A DNA stretch of 64,000 nucleotides, taken from positions 62,001 through 126,000 of the forward strand of contig JAHLLI010000003.1 of assembly GCA_020444245.1 (NCBI GenBank). The letters run 5' to 3'. Under the pieces are notes generated by a model. That model ran no database searches. It was given only the letters and a program-made list of their open reading frames with translations, and was not told where the DNA came from. The DNA comes from Actinomycetales bacterium. GTDB taxonomy: Bacteria; Actinomycetota; Actinomycetes; Actinomycetales; Cellulomonadaceae. The position numbers were made by a program, and so were the translations under genes. This document shows, one piece after another, positions 49,008-58,566 of this stretch; position 1 is the stretch's first letter, and each line of letters opens with the position of its first letter.

Positions 49008-50849
49008 TCAGTCCTCCCGGTCCCAGGCCGGGCTGATCCCACGGGCGTACTGGATCTCGTCGTTGCTGACGCCGGCGGCCACCATCGGCCACACCATCGC
49101 GTCGCGGGACACGGTGAAGTCCACGACCACCGGGCGGTCGTCGATCTCCATCGCACGCTTGATCGCGGCATCCACCTCGGCCTTGGAGTCGACCCGGATG
49201 CCGACCGCGCCGTACGCGTCGGCCAGCTTCACGAAGTCCGGGATGCGCACCGTGCCGTGGCCGGTGTGCAGGTCGGTGTTGGAGTACCGCGACTCGTAGA
49301 ACAGGGTCTGCCACTGGCGGACCATGCCCAGCGAGGAGTTGTTGATCACCGCGACCTTGATCGGGATCTCGTTGATCGTGGCGGTGGCCAGCTCCTGGTT
49401 GGTCATCTGGAAGCAGCCGTCGCCGTCGATCGCCCAGACCACCCGGTCCGGGTCGCCGACCTTGGCCCCCATCGCGGCCGGGACCGCGAAGCCCATGGTC
49501 CCCAGGCCGCCGGAGTTGATCCAGGCGCCGGGACGCTGGTGCTTGATGAACTGCGAGGCCCACATCTGGTGCTGACCCACCCCGGCGACGTAGACCGCCT
49601 CCGGCCCGGCGATCTCGCCGATCCGGGAGATGACGTGCTGCGGCGCGAGCAGGCCGTCCTCGGTGTCGGAGTAGCCGAGCGGGAACGTCTCGCGCCAGTC
49701 CTCGATCTGCTTCCACCACCGCTCCAGGTCCGGCTTGCCGTGCTGGGCGTGCTCGCGCGCCAGCTCGGGCAGCAGGTCGGCGATGACCTCCTTGAGGTCG
49801 CCGACGATCGGCACGTCGGCGCGGCGGTTCTTGCCGATCTCCGCCGGGTCGATGTCCGCGTGCACCACCGCGGCGTGCGGCGCGAACGACGACAGCTTGC
49901 CGGTCACCCGGTCGTCGAACCGGGTGCCCAGCGCGACGATGAGGTCGGCCTTCTGCAGCGCGGCGACCGCCGGCACCGTGCCGTGCATGCCTGGCATGCC
50001 GAGGTTCTGCGGGTGCGTGTCGGGCAGGACGCCACGGGCCATCAGGGTGGTGACGACCGGCGCGCCGGACTCGTCGACGAGCCTGCGCAGCTCCGGCGCC
50101 GCGCCCGAGCGCACGGCGCCACCGCCCACGTAGAGCACCGGCCGGCGTGCGGTGGCCAGCAGTCGTGCGGCCTCGCGCACCTGCTTCGCGTGCGGCTTGG
50201 TCACGGGGTGGTAGCCGGGCAGGTCCAGCTCGGTGGGCCAGGTGAAGGTGGTCTGCGCCTGCATCGCCGACTTGGCCACGTCGACCAGCACGGGCCCGGG
50301 GCGGCCGGTCGAGGCGATGTGGAACGCCTGGGCGATGGTCCGCGGGATGTCGTCGGCGTCGGTCACCAGGAAGTTGTGCTTCGTCACCGGCAGGGTGATG
50401 CCGACGATGTCGGCCTCCTGGAACGCGTCGGTGCCGATCAGCGGCGCCGCGACCTGACCGGTGATCGCGACCACCGGGACCGAGTCCATGTTGGCGTCCG
50501 CGAGCGCGGTGACCAGGTTGGTCGCACCCGGGCCGGACGTGGCCATGCAGACCCCGACCTTGCCCGAGGTGTACGCGTAGCCCTCCGCCGCGTGCCCGGA
50601 GCCCTGCTCGTGGCGCACCAGGATGTGGCGGAGCTTGGTCGAGTCCATCAGCGGGTCGTACGTCGGCAGGATCGCGCCGCCCGGGATGCCGAAGACCGTG
50701 TCGACCCCGGCGTGCTCGAGCGACCGGACGATCGCCTCCGCACCGGTCATCGGCTGCGGCGGGGCGGGTCGCAGATCCGCCGGGGTGACCGTCGCGGCCG
50801 CCTTGTGGCGCTCCCCCGCTGGGGGCGCCTGCTGGGAGCCCTGGACCAT
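49008..50849 (-). CDS. ilvB: Acetolactate synthase large (catalytic) subunit
   Basis: 613-aa thiamine-diphosphate enzyme making acetolactate from two pyruvates, or acetohydroxybutyrate with oxobutyrate. The activating Glu81 is in [15 protein letters not shown], the central FAD/dehydrogenase-like domain is intact, and the ThDP/Mg motif starts [20 protein letters not shown] and ends VINN. An N-terminal extension of about 33 residues (Ala/Pro-rich) precedes the fold. The start has CAGGAG 7 nt upstream. Expression is probably set by the Val-rich leader peptide and terminator at 50903-51000. Confidence 0.97.
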   Translation of the reverse strand: MVQGSQQAPPAGERHKAAATVTPADLRPAPPQPMTGAEAIVRSLEHAGVDTVFGIPGGAILPTYDPLMDSTKLRHILVRHEQGSGHAAEGYAYTSGKVGVCMATSGPGATNLVTALADANMDSVPVVAITGQVAAPLIGTDAFQEADIVGITLPVTKHNFLVTDADDIPRTIAQAFHIASTGRPGPVLVDVAKSAMQAQTTFTWPTELDLPGYHPVTKPHAKQVREAARLLATARRPVLYVGGGAVRSGAAPELRRLVDESGAPVVTTLMARGVLPDTHPQNLGMPGMHGTVPAVAALQKADLIVALGTRFDDRVTGKLSSFAPHAAVVHADIDPAEIGKNRRADVPIVGDLKEVIADLLPELAREHAQHGKPDLERWWKQIEDWRETFPLGYSDTEDGLLAPQHVISRIGEIAGPEAVYVAGVGQHQMWASQFIKHQRPGAWINSGGLGTMGFAVPAAMGAKVGDPDRVVWAIDGDGCFQMTNQELATATINEIPIKVAVINNSSLGMVRQWQTLFYESRYSNTDLHTGHGTVRIPDFVKLADAYGAVGIRVDSKAEVDAAIKRAMEIDDRPVVVDFTVSRDAMVWPMVAAGVSNDEIQYARGISPAWDRED

Positions 50850-50902
50850 CGTTGCTCTCCTGTGTCTCGTCCGTGCGGATGGGCCGACCGACCCCTGGCA
50901 TG

Positions 50903-50938
50903 AAAAAACCCCTCGGCCCGGGAGGGCACGACGAGGGG
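50903..50938 (-). terminator. Attenuator terminator in the ilvB leader
   Basis: On the minus strand CCCCTCG (50938-50932) pairs with CGAGGGG (50915-50909), with an additional inner GCCC/GGGC pair, followed by six T (50908-50903). It is a classical intrinsic terminator 54 nt before the ilvB start and downstream of the valine-rich leader peptide. Confidence 0.9.
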
Positions 50939-50940
50939 TG

Positions 50941-50971
50941 GGCGCAGGTGGGGGTGTCCCCGGCCTACGCC
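50941..50971 (-). promoter_or_regulatory. Pause/first hairpin of ilvB attenuator
   Basis: Segments GGCG, AGG and GGGG pair in order with CCCC, CCT and CGCC around a small ACA loop. The structure begins at the last codons of the leader peptide and includes its stop. Its G-tract could alternatively pair with the C-tract of the terminator arm, giving the mutually exclusive structures expected of attenuation. Confidence 0.6.
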
Positions 50972-51000
50972 TGGCTGACTACGACGACGAGCTTCCGCAC
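50965..51000 (-). CDS. ilvBNC leader peptide (11 residues, four consecutive Val)
   Basis: Frame [14 protein letters not shown] then TAG, with codons CTC GTC GTC GTA GTC in succession. Val and Leu tRNA charging would control ribosome movement here. There is no Shine-Dalgarno; the promoter at 51008-51036 predicts transcription starting at the GTG, so it is read as a leaderless mRNA. It is directly followed by a hairpin overlapping its stop and by a U-tract terminator. Confidence 0.85.
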   Translation of the reverse strand: MRKLVVVVSQA

Positions 51001-51007
51001 GCCTCGG

Positions 51008-51036
51008 AGACTACGACAGGACCCGGCGCTTGTCAC
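51008..51036 (-). promoter_or_regulatory. Promoter of the ilvBNC leader
   Basis: GTGACA (51031-51036; five of six to TTGACA) and TAGTCT (51008-51013) with 17 bases between, on the minus strand. The -10 lies 7 nt before the leader GTG at 51000, so transcription is expected to start there. Confidence 0.7.
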
Positions 51037-51051
51037 GTGCCGATCATCGCG

Positions 51052-51065
51052 TCTCACATCGTGGA
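51052..51065 (+). promoter_or_regulatory. Shared BCAA motif upstream of ilvB
   Basis: TCTCACATCGTGGA, matching the leuB element (43292-43305) at 11 of 14 bases. It lies 15 bases upstream of the -35, an activator-type position. A further palindrome, CGTGGATCACG (51060-51070), overlaps its end. Candidate regulators are the IclR-type LtbR/NdgR/AreB proteins known to act on leucine genes of actinobacteria (inference). Confidence 0.55.
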
Positions 51066-51136
51066 TCACGGTCTTATCTCATGGACACAACCCGGGGACC
51101 AAGGTCCTCCTGCGAGCGTGTCCCGGGAGCAGCGAC

Positions 51137-51808
51137 TCAGTCGCGGTTCTGCCAGGTGCAGACGCACGCCTCGTTGCCCTCGGCGTCGGCGAGCACCCAG
51201 AACGCCGGCGCCCGGGTGTCGCGGACCAGTGTGCCGCCGGCGGCGAGCGCGGCGGCGACCCGCGCCTCGGCCTCGTCGTGCGGGACCGAGACGTCCAGGT
51301 GGATCCGGTTGCGCTGCGGCCGGGGTGCGTCCATCTGCTGGAACCAGACCGACGGGCCGATGCCGGCCGGGTCCACCAGCGCCGGTGCGTCGCCGTCGTC
51401 GGGGGACGTCTCGTCGGCGTAGCCGAGCACCGCGCGCCAGAACGGCACCACCGCCGGGATGTCCAGCGCGTCGATCGCGATCTCGAGCGCCTGGGGCTCG
51501 CGCGGGGTGGCCTCGAGCCCGAGCTCATCGAGCAACCGGCTGATCTCGCGGGCCAGCGCCACGTCGCCGGCGGTGAGACCGCCGAGATCGTGCGAGACCA
51601 CCGACAGGTGGACCACCGGGTAGCGCAGGTCGACGTCGGGGTGGTGGCCGAGCCGCTCGGCCACCTCGGTCACGCGCGCGACCAGCTCCAGACCGCGGAC
51701 GAACGAGCCGGTCGCGACGGTGGTGTGCAGGCGGCCGAGCACGAGTCGCCAGTGGCGCTCGTCGACCGCGGCGCTCGCCTCGGCCCGGGTCAGCGTCTCC
51801 TCGCTCAT
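51137..51808 (-). CDS. Fusion of pterin-4a-carbinolamine dehydratase and VOC domains
   Basis: 223-aa two-domain protein. Residues 1-98 match pterin-4a-carbinolamine dehydratase (PCD/DCoH): the signature HHPDVDLRYPVVHLSV contains His55-His56-Pro57, with His73 in VVSHDLGGLT. Residues 105-223 are a VOC/glyoxalase-type domain (ALEIAIDALDIPAVVPFWRA, then RIHLDVSVPHDEAE). Whether the PCD part acts in pterin recycling or in molybdopterin metabolism is unknown; no aromatic hydroxylase is seen in the window. It lies 329 bp upstream of the ilvB leader GTG. Confidence 0.85.
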   Translation of the reverse strand: MSEETLTRAEASAAVDERHWRLVLGRLHTTVATGSFVRGLELVARVTEVAERLGHHPDVDLRYPVVHLSVVSHDLGGLTAGDVALAREISRLLDELGLEATPREPQALEIAIDALDIPAVVPFWRAVLGYADETSPDDGDAPALVDPAGIGPSVWFQQMDAPRPQRNRIHLDVSVPHDEAEARVAAALAAGGTLVRDTRAPAFWVLADAEGNEACVCTWQNRD

Positions 51809-51865
51809 GGCGCCACTGTCACACCGGACACCGACATCCGCCCGTCGGGCCCCGACGGCGGTCGC

Positions 51866-52810
51866 TCAGAACGGGGTCCCGGCCCGCACCACGTTGATCG
51901 GGCCGGCGCCGCTGGCCATCGAGGTCAGCTGGCGGCGCAGCAGCGCCGCGAAGCGGGGATGGGTCGCGTCGGTGAACCCCCCGACGTGCGGGGTGATCAC
52001 CAGGTTCGGCGCGTCCCACAGCGGGTGGTCGGCCGGGAGCGGCTCGGGGTCGGTGACGTCGAGGGCCGCGCGCAGCCGGCCCGAGGTGAGCTCGGCCAGC
52101 AGCGCGTCGGTGTCCACCACCTTGCCGCGCGCCATGTTCACCACCAGCGCGCCGTCCGGCAGGGCGGCCAGGAACGCGGCGTCCACCAGGCCGTCGGTCT
52201 GCTCGGTCAGCGGCACGATGATCACCACGGCGTCGAGCGTGGGCAGCAGACCGGGTACCTCGTCGATGCCGTGCACGTGGCGGCCGTCGGCCTCGCGGGC
52301 CGTCGTGGCGACCGGCACCACGTCCACCTCGAAGGCGTCCAGGCGGTGCGCGATCGCCGAACCCACCGAGCCGTAGCCGAGCACCATGACCCGACGGTCG
52401 GCCAGCGACGAGCGGAGCTGCGGTGCCCACCGGTGCTCGGCCATCGCGCGCGTGGCGTCCACGATCCCCCGCTGCATCGACAGCAGCAGCCCGAGGGCGA
52501 GCTCGGCGGTGCCCGCGTCGTGCACGCCCCGGCCGTTGCACAGCGTGACGTGCGGCGGCACCAGGTCGAGCGCGTACTCGTACCCCGCACTGGGCAGCTG
52601 CACGACCTTGAGGTTGGGCAGCTCCGTCAGCCTGGCGAAGCCGTTCGCCCCGACGTAGTAGTGCGGGACCACCACGACGTCGATGTCCGCCGGGTCGACG
52701 TCGGCCGGCAGCGGCTCGCCCATGTGCCAGGTCACCACGCGAACGCCGTCGACCGGGTCGTCGGTCAGCGGGTCGACGATCTCGGGGTGGGCCGCGGCGA
52801 CGGTGATCAT
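51866..52810 (-). CDS. D-isomer-specific 2-hydroxyacid dehydrogenase
   Basis: 314-aa NAD(P)-dependent dehydrogenase. Features: the Rossmann glycine motif VLGYGSVGSAI near residue 150, the catalytic Arg in VNMARGKVVD, the Glu in DVTDPEPLPADHPLW and the His in TPHVGG. It lacks the ACT/ASB domains of SerA and so is not the usual 3-phosphoglycerate dehydrogenase; a glyoxylate/hydroxypyruvate reductase-like role is more likely. It is 57 bp upstream of the PCD-VOC gene and may form a transcript with it. Confidence 0.9.
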   Translation of the reverse strand: MITVAAAHPEIVDPLTDDPVDGVRVVTWHMGEPLPADVDPADIDVVVVPHYYVGANGFARLTELPNLKVVQLPSAGYEYALDLVPPHVTLCNGRGVHDAGTAELALGLLLSMQRGIVDATRAMAEHRWAPQLRSSLADRRVMVLGYGSVGSAIAHRLDAFEVDVVPVATTAREADGRHVHGIDEVPGLLPTLDAVVIIVPLTEQTDGLVDAAFLAALPDGALVVNMARGKVVDTDALLAELTSGRLRAALDVTDPEPLPADHPLWDAPNLVITPHVGGFTDATHPRFAALLRRQLTSMASGAGPINVVRAGTPF

Positions 52811-52856
52811 GACGTCATCGTGGCACCGGCAGACCGGGCACCAGGCACGCTTCGGA

Positions 52857-53408
52857 TCACCGGTCCCGCGTCCGCCAGTCGTCCTCGAGCACGGCCATGA
52901 CGATCACGTCGCACCAGTGCTCGCCGTCCAGGTGCGCCTCGCGCAGCCGCCCCTCGACCAAGAAGCCCAGGCTCTCGTAGAGGGCGAAGGCCCGCGGGTT
53001 GATGCTCAGCACGTCCAGCGAGACCCGGTGCAGCGCCAGCCCGTGCGGGTCGAACGCGTGGTCCAGCACCAGCTGGATCGCCTCACCGCCGAACCCGCGG
53101 CCCCGGTGCCCCGGCCGCAGGGCGAGGCGCAGGTTGGCGTTGCGCGAGTGCTCGTCGATCTCGTTGAGCACGATCTCGCCGAGGTACTCGTCGGTCTCGT
53201 GCGTGATCGCCCAGTCCGCCCGGCCGTCGCGGTCTGCGACCGTGGCGCACCACTCGTCGACCTGCTCGCGGGTGAACTTCTGCGTGGTCCCGGTCTGCCG
53301 GGTGCCCTCCGGGTCGTCGGTGGCCATCTCCCACATGCCGTCCGCGTCGTCGGCCCGGATCGGACGCAGGGTGACCATCTCGCCGCGCAACGTCGGCATG
53401 CCCTTCAT
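52857..53408 (-). CDS. GNAT-family N-acetyltransferase (RimJ/RimL-like)
   Basis: 183-aa acetyl-CoA-dependent transferase. It has VTLRPIRADDADGMWEMA at the N-terminus, the acetyl-CoA pyrophosphate loop RPGHRGRGFGGEA (about 118-130), and HRVSLDVLSINPRAFALYES typical of RimJ/RimL-like members acting on protein N-termini or small amines. The start has GGGAG upstream. It follows gatB by 11 bp, suggesting it is the last gene of the gatCAB transcript. Substrate unknown. Confidence 0.88.
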   Translation of the reverse strand: MKGMPTLRGEMVTLRPIRADDADGMWEMATDDPEGTRQTGTTQKFTREQVDEWCATVADRDGRADWAITHETDEYLGEIVLNEIDEHSRNANLRLALRPGHRGRGFGGEAIQLVLDHAFDPHGLALHRVSLDVLSINPRAFALYESLGFLVEGRLREAHLDGEHWCDVIVMAVLEDDWRTRDR

Positions 53409-53419
53409 GGCTCTCCCGC

Positions 53420-54928
53420 TCAGTCCTGGGCCACGCGGGCCAGGACGATCTCGCGCACCCGGCCGGCGTCCGCCTGGCCACGGGTCGCCTTCATGACGGC
53501 GCCGATGATCGCGCCCACCGGCCCGAGGTTGCCCGAACGGATCTTGGCGACCACGTCCGGCTGGGCGGCCAGCGCCTCGTCCACGGCGCTCTCCAGGGCG
53601 CCGTCGTCGGAGACGACCTCCAACCCGCGGGCGGACGCGACCTCCTCCGGCGAGCCCTCCCCGGCCAGGACGCCGGCCAGCACCTGGCGGGCGAGCTTGT
53701 CGTTCAGCCGTCCCGAGTCCACCAGGCCCTGGAGCTCGGCGATCTGCGCCGGGGTGATGGCCAGCGCCTCGAGGTCGACCTCGTCGCTCTTCGCGGTCCG
53801 GGCCAGCTCGCCCATCCACCACTTGCGGGCGGCTGCCGGCGAGGCGCCCGCGACGACCGTCGCCTCGATGAGCTCGACGGCGCCGGCGTTGACCACGTCG
53901 CGCATCTCGGGATCGGTGAAGCCCCAGTCGGCCTGGAGCCGCTTGCGGCGCAAGGCCGGCATCTCCGGGAGCGTGCCGCGCAGCTCGTCGACCCATGCCC
54001 GGCTCGGCGCGACGGGCACCAGGTCGGGCTCGGGGAAGTACCGGTAGTCCTCCGCGTCGGACTTCAGCCGGCCCGACGACGTGGTGCCGGTGTCCTCGTG
54101 GAAGTGCCTGGTCTCCTGGGTCACGGGCTGTCCCGAGTCCAGGACCGCCGCCTGGCGAGAGATCTCGTAGCGCACCGCACGTTCGACCGAGCGGAACGAG
54201 TTGACGTTCTTGGTCTCGGTACGGGTGCCCAGCGGGGCGTCCGGCGTGGGCCGCAGCGAGACGTTGACGTCGGCGCGGACGTTGCCACGCTCCATCCGCG
54301 CCTCGGACACCCCCAGAGCGCGGAACAGGTCACGCAGGTACCGCACGTACGCGGCGGCGACCTCCGGGGCGCGCTCGCCGACGCCGGTGATCGGCTTGGT
54401 GACGATCTCCACCAGCGGGATACCCGCGCGGTTGTAGTCCACCAGGGAGTAGTCGGCACCGTGGATCCGCCCGTCGGTGCCCCCGATGTGGGTGTTCTTG
54501 CCGGCGTCCTCCTCCATGTGCGCGCGCTCGATCTCCACGCGCACCGGTGTGCCGTCGGTGAGCTCGAGCTCCACGAGGCCCTCGAACGCGATCGGCTCGT
54601 CGTACTGCGAGGTCTGGAAGTTCTTCGGGACGTCCGGGTAGAAGTAGTTCTTCCGCGCGAACCGGCACAGCTCGGCGATCTGGCAGTTCAGCGCCAGGCC
54701 GATCCGGATCGCGGACTCCACGGCCTTGCCGTTCAGCGCCGGCAGCACGCCGGGCAGGCCCAGGGACACGGGCGTGGTCTGGGAGTTCGGCGGCGCGCCG
54801 AACTCGGTGGGTGCGCCGTCGAACATCTTCGACGCGGTGCCGAGCTCGACGTGCACCTCGATGCCGATCACCGGGTCGTACCGGCGCACGGCGTCGTCGA
54901 ACGGGACCAGGTCCGGTGCGGCGCTCAT
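53420..54928 (-). CDS. gatB: Asp-tRNA(Asn)/Glu-tRNA(Gln) amidotransferase subunit B
   Basis: 502-aa kinase/tRNA-binding subunit of GatCAB. The N-terminal cradle domain has [38 protein letters not shown] and [17 protein letters not shown]; the C-terminal helical and YqeY-like tail ends [19 protein letters not shown]. It phosphorylates Glu- or Asp-tRNA so that ammonia from GatA can amidate it. The ATG overlaps the gatA stop (ATGA). Confidence 0.97.
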   Translation of the reverse strand: MSAAPDLVPFDDAVRRYDPVIGIEVHVELGTASKMFDGAPTEFGAPPNSQTTPVSLGLPGVLPALNGKAVESAIRIGLALNCQIAELCRFARKNYFYPDVPKNFQTSQYDEPIAFEGLVELELTDGTPVRVEIERAHMEEDAGKNTHIGGTDGRIHGADYSLVDYNRAGIPLVEIVTKPITGVGERAPEVAAAYVRYLRDLFRALGVSEARMERGNVRADVNVSLRPTPDAPLGTRTETKNVNSFRSVERAVRYEISRQAAVLDSGQPVTQETRHFHEDTGTTSSGRLKSDAEDYRYFPEPDLVPVAPSRAWVDELRGTLPEMPALRRKRLQADWGFTDPEMRDVVNAGAVELIEATVVAGASPAAARKWWMGELARTAKSDEVDLEALAITPAQIAELQGLVDSGRLNDKLARQVLAGVLAGEGSPEEVASARGLEVVSDDGALESAVDEALAAQPDVVAKIRSGNLGPVGAIIGAVMKATRGQADAGRVREIVLARVAQD

Positions 54929-56460
54929 CGGGCGCTCCCCTCGGTGCTGAGCTCCGGTGCGCGGGACAGCAGCGGACCGCCCCAGGACGCCTCGAGCAGG
55001 GTCTCCAGCGCCGCGCCCACGCGGTACAGGCGGTCGTCGGCGCGCGCCGGCGCGAGCACCTGGAAGCCCGCCGGCAGCCCGTCGTCGGACAGGCCCGACG
55101 GCACCGACAGGCCCGGCACGCCCGCCAGGTTCGCCGGGATGGTCGCGACGTCGTTGAGGTACATCGCCAGCGGGTCGTCCAGCTTCTCGCCCAGCTTGAA
55201 GGCCGTGGTCGGCGCCGTGGGCGAGACCAGGACGTCGACCTGCTCGAACGCAGCGGCGAAGTCGCGCTGGATGAGCGTGCGGACCTTCTGCGCGCTGCCG
55301 TAGTAGGCGTCGTAGTACCCGGCGGACAGCGCGTAGGTGCCCAGGATGATGCGGCGCTTGACCTCGTCGCCGAACCCGGCGCCGCGGGTCGCGGCCATGA
55401 CGCGCTCGGCCGTGGCCGGGCCGTCCTCGGGGACCACGCGCAAGCCGTAGCGCATGCCGTCGAACTTGGCGAGGTTGCTCGACGCCTCGCTGGGCAGGAT
55501 CAGGTAGTAGGCCGCGAGCGCGTAGCCGAAGTGCGGGCACGAGACCTCGGTGACCGTTGCCCCCGCACCGCGCAGCAGGTCGAGCGCCTCCTCGAACCTG
55601 GCGCGCACCCCGGGCTGGTAGCCCTCACCGTTCAGCTCGGTCACCACGCCGATCCGCACACCGGTGAGGTCACCGGTCAGGCCCTGGCGCGCGGCGGCGA
55701 CCAGCGGCGGGACGGGCTCGGGGAGCGACGTCGCGTCGCGCGGGTCGTGCCCGCCGATCAGCTCGTGCAGCAGCGCGGCGTCCAGCACCGTGCGGGTCAC
55801 CGGGCCGGCCTGGTCCAGGCTCGACGCGAGGGCGATCAGGCCGTAGCGGGACACCCCGCCGTAGGTCGGCTTGACGCCGACGGTGCCGGTCACGGCGGCG
55901 GGCTGGCGGATCGAGCCGCCGGTGTCCGTGCCGATCGCCAGCGGGGCTTCGAAGGCCCCGACGGCGGCCGCGCTGCCACCGCCGGAGCCGCCAGGGATGC
56001 GCGTGAGGTCCCAGGGGTTGTGGGTGTCACCATACGCGGAGTGCTCCGTCGAGGAGCCCATCGCGAACTCGTCCATGTTGGTCTTGCCCAGGATCGGCAG
56101 CCGCGCCGCCTTGATCCGGGACACCAGGGTCGCGTCGTAGGGCGGGACCCAGCCCTCGAGGATCTTCGAGCCGGCCGTGGTGGGCAGCCCGCGCGTCACC
56201 ACGACGTCCTTGACGGCGATCGGCACGCCGGCCAGCGGGTGCAGGTCCTCGCCCGCCGCGCGCCGGGCATCCACGTCGCGCGCGACCTCGAGCGCCTCGT
56301 CGGCCGACACGTGCAGGAAGGCGTGCACGGCGCCGTCCACCGCGGCGATCCGGTCCAGGTGGGCCTGGGTGGCCTCGACGCTGCTCACCGCGCGCGACGT
56401 GAGCGCGTCGGCGAGGTCCGCCGCGGAGAGCCTGGTCAGGTCGCCGGCGGGCCCGGTCAC
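54925..56460 (-). CDS. gatA: Asp-tRNA(Asn)/Glu-tRNA(Gln) amidotransferase subunit A
   Basis: 511-aa amidase that releases ammonia from glutamine for GatB. The Ser-cisSer-Lys triad is intact: Lys84 (PIAVKDVVV), Ser159 (PGGSGGGSA) and Ser183 ([12 protein letters not shown]). The GTG start overlaps the gatC stop by four bases (GTGA) and the stop overlaps gatB, giving a strictly coupled operon. Confidence 0.97.
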   Translation of the reverse strand: MTGPAGDLTRLSAADLADALTSRAVSSVEATQAHLDRIAAVDGAVHAFLHVSADEALEVARDVDARRAAGEDLHPLAGVPIAVKDVVVTRGLPTTAGSKILEGWVPPYDATLVSRIKAARLPILGKTNMDEFAMGSSTEHSAYGDTHNPWDLTRIPGGSGGGSAAAVGAFEAPLAIGTDTGGSIRQPAAVTGTVGVKPTYGGVSRYGLIALASSLDQAGPVTRTVLDAALLHELIGGHDPRDATSLPEPVPPLVAAARQGLTGDLTGVRIGVVTELNGEGYQPGVRARFEEALDLLRGAGATVTEVSCPHFGYALAAYYLILPSEASSNLAKFDGMRYGLRVVPEDGPATAERVMAATRGAGFGDEVKRRIILGTYALSAGYYDAYYGSAQKVRTLIQRDFAAAFEQVDVLVSPTAPTTAFKLGEKLDDPLAMYLNDVATIPANLAGVPGLSVPSGLSDDGLPAGFQVLAPARADDRLYRVGAALETLLEASWGGPLLSRAPELSTEGSAR

Positions 56461-56756
56461 GCCTCCTCCCCCAGGATCTGCGGGACCGCGAACCGGCCCT
56501 CGAGCGCCTCCGGGGCGCCGGACAGCGCCTCCTCCACGGTCAGCGGGGTCTCGACGACGTCGTCACGGAAGACGTTGGTCATCGGGATCGGGTGGCTCGT
56601 GGCGGGGACGTCGTCGGTGGCGACCTCGCCGACGCGCGCGACGGACTCGACGATCACGTCGAGCTCGCCGGCGAGGCGGGTCAGCTCGGAGTCGGTGAGG
56701 TCGATGCGGGCCAGGCCGGCCAGGCGCGCGACCTCCTCGCGGGAGATGGTGGACAT
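56457..56756 (-). CDS. gatC: Asp-tRNA(Asn)/Glu-tRNA(Gln) amidotransferase subunit C
   Basis: 99-aa linker subunit that wraps around the GatA-GatB interface. It begins [20 protein letters not shown] and has the [18 protein letters not shown] segment expected of GatC, ending with PQILGEEA. It is the first gene of gatCAB-GNAT. The 89-bp divergent region to the F420-type gene contains no distinctive site. Confidence 0.96.
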   Translation of the reverse strand: MSTISREEVARLAGLARIDLTDSELTRLAGELDVIVESVARVGEVATDDVPATSHPIPMTNVFRDDVVETPLTVEEALSGAPEALEGRFAVPQILGEEA

Positions 56757-56845
56757 GCCTGCGAGTCTAAGGGCCGCGTGTTGCGGCGCTGTGACCGGGA
56801 TGCGGGGACGAACGGCCGTGGCGAGGCCCTCGCCGCAGGGGCACC

Positions 56846-57499
56846 GTGACGGGGGTGACCGACGCCGCGCTGCCGTACGGACCTGTGATGACCCGGCTCC
56901 TGGAGCCCATGCGCCGCGGTTTCCTCACGGTCAACCGCCGCGTCACCGGCCCGCTGCTACGGGCGGGGCTCGGGCCGCTGATCGCCACGCCGGCCGCCGG
57001 CTCGATGCTGCTGCTGCGCACCAGGGGGCGGCGCAGCGGGCTGATCCGCGAGGCGCCGCTCGGGTACGCGGTGCGCAGCGGCGAGGTCCTGGTGGTCGCC
57101 GGGTACGGGCGGTCCGCGCACTGGTTCGCCAACGCGCTCGCCGACCCGCACGTCGAGGTGGTGCTGCCCGGCGCGCGGCTGTCCGGCACGGCCCGCGAGG
57201 TCACCGACCCGGACGAGCGCCGCGCGGCGTTCGTGGCGACCATCCGGGCCATGGGCGTGGTCGGCAGGGCGACCGTCGGCGACGTGGGCGCGGCCTCGCC
57301 GGATCGGCTCGACGAGCTCGCGGCGGCGTTCCCGGTGCTGGCGATCACGCCGACGGGCGTGCTGGACGGCCCGTTCGACCCGGGCGGCGCGGGTGTCCGG
57401 TGGACGATGGCGCTGGGCGCGGCGCAGACCGTGGCGCTGGCAGGTCTGTGGTGCCTGGTCCGCCAGGCCCGGCGGTGCTGCGCGGACCTCACCGGCTAG
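56846..57499 (+). CDS. Deazaflavin (F420)-dependent nitroreductase-family protein
   Basis: 217-aa protein of the DUF385/Ddn family of F420H2-dependent quinone or nitro-compound reductases. The core SMLLLRTRGRRSGLIREAPL, VLVVAGYGRSAHWFANALAD and HVEVVLPGARLSGTAREV corresponds to the split-barrel F420-binding fold. An additional C-terminal region of about 60 residues ends in a hydrophobic stretch (MALGAAQTVALAGLWCLV). The GTG start has AGGGG upstream. It implies that the host makes F420, though no F420 biosynthesis gene is in the window. Confidence 0.85.
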   Translation: MTGVTDAALPYGPVMTRLLEPMRRGFLTVNRRVTGPLLRAGLGPLIATPAAGSMLLLRTRGRRSGLIREAPLGYAVRSGEVLVVAGYGRSAHWFANALADPHVEVVLPGARLSGTAREVTDPDERRAAFVATIRAMGVVGRATVGDVGAASPDRLDELAAAFPVLAITPTGVLDGPFDPGGAGVRWTMALGAAQTVALAGLWCLVRQARRCCADLTG

Positions 57500-57718
57500 A
57501 CCGGGCCCGGGCCGCGGCTCGCCCACGGGAAAGGCGTGGAGCCGGGACGGCACCCGGCCGTAGTGTCGCTGCAGGCTCGCACGGAGCCACGCCCGGCCGC
57601 GGTCGGTGAGCAGGGCGATCCCAGAAGGTCCGATGCCAGATGACGGTCCCGGTGCCGGTGAGCGGGTCCGCCCGCTCCCACACGAGCCCCTACTGGAACC
57701 CGTGCAAGGAGCACCACC

Positions 57719-58465
57719 GTGTTCGACCTCCGCATCTTCTCCATCCGTGAGTCCCGTCATCGCATCCACAACCCCCTGACCGAGCGGCAGCTCGCCGCCT
57801 TCGGTGCCGCGCTCGACCTGACCGCCGGCGCGCGCGTCCTCGACCTGGCCTGCGGTTCAGGCGAGCTCCTGTCCACCTGGGCGCGCGATCACCGGATCAC
57901 CGGGCTGGGCGTGGACCTGAACCCCGACTTCATCGCGCACGCCAGGGCCCGCGCCGACGCGCTCGGCGTCGGCGACGCCGTCAAGTTCGTCGAGGCCGAC
58001 GCGGCGGGTTACGTCGCCGACGACCCCGTGGACGTCGCGGCGTGCGTGGGTGCGACCTGGATCGGGGGCGGGGTGCCGGGCACGCTCGACCTGCTCAGCC
58101 GGAGCCTCGAACCCGGCGGGATGCTGCTGGTGGGCGAGCCCTACTGGCGCACCGTTCCCACGACCCCCGAGGCCCTGGCCGGGTGCGGCGTGCCGTCCGC
58201 CGAGGAGTTCCTCACCCTGCCGGACCTGCTCGGGTCATTCGGCGCGCGGGGCTACGACGTCGTGGAGATGGTCTGCGCGACCGAGGAGTCCTGGGATCGC
58301 TACCAGGCCCCGCAGTGGTTGGCGATGCGTCGCTGGGCCGACGCGCACCCCGACCACGAGCTGCACGACGAGGTCCGTCACCTGCTGGCGACCGAGCCGC
58401 AGCAGTACGCGGCCTTCACCCGCAGGTACGTCGGGTGGGCCCTGGTCGCCCTGATCGCGCGGTAG
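57719..58465 (+). CDS. Class I SAM-dependent methyltransferase
   Basis: 248-aa methyltransferase. Motif I is VLDLACGSGELLSTWARDH, followed by GVDLNPDFIAHARARA and EADAAGYVADDPVDVAACVG; the C-terminal half (YWRTVPTTPEALAGCGVPSA, then YQAPQWLAMRRWADAHPDHE) is specific to a subgroup I cannot name. GTG start with a good AAGGAG site. The 219 bases upstream (57500-57718) contain no convincing gene. Confidence 0.85.
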   Translation: MFDLRIFSIRESRHRIHNPLTERQLAAFGAALDLTAGARVLDLACGSGELLSTWARDHRITGLGVDLNPDFIAHARARADALGVGDAVKFVEADAAGYVADDPVDVAACVGATWIGGGVPGTLDLLSRSLEPGGMLLVGEPYWRTVPTTPEALAGCGVPSAEEFLTLPDLLGSFGARGYDVVEMVCATEESWDRYQAPQWLAMRRWADAHPDHELHDEVRHLLATEPQQYAAFTRRYVGWALVALIAR

Positions 58466-58566
58466 CCGACGGCGGCTACCGGCGCCGGCGTGGTGGGGCT
58501 GGCCCTACCCTGGATCGGCCCGCCTGCCGGATCGGCACGGCGCAGCGGCCCCGAGACGATCGAGGC

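Noticed and set aside
54811-57609. Plus-strand frame of about 930 codons opposite gatA and gatC, running into the F420-type gene
   Set aside because: Antisense of firmly identified genes, low-complexity protein.
57489-57744. Possible decayed gene on the minus strand between the F420-type gene and the methyltransferase
   Set aside because: Coding-like phrases such as LLTDRGRAWLRASLQRHYG and TGTVIWHRTFWDR appear in different frames, hinting at a frameshifted remnant. I could not link them to a family, and they end without conserved boundaries.
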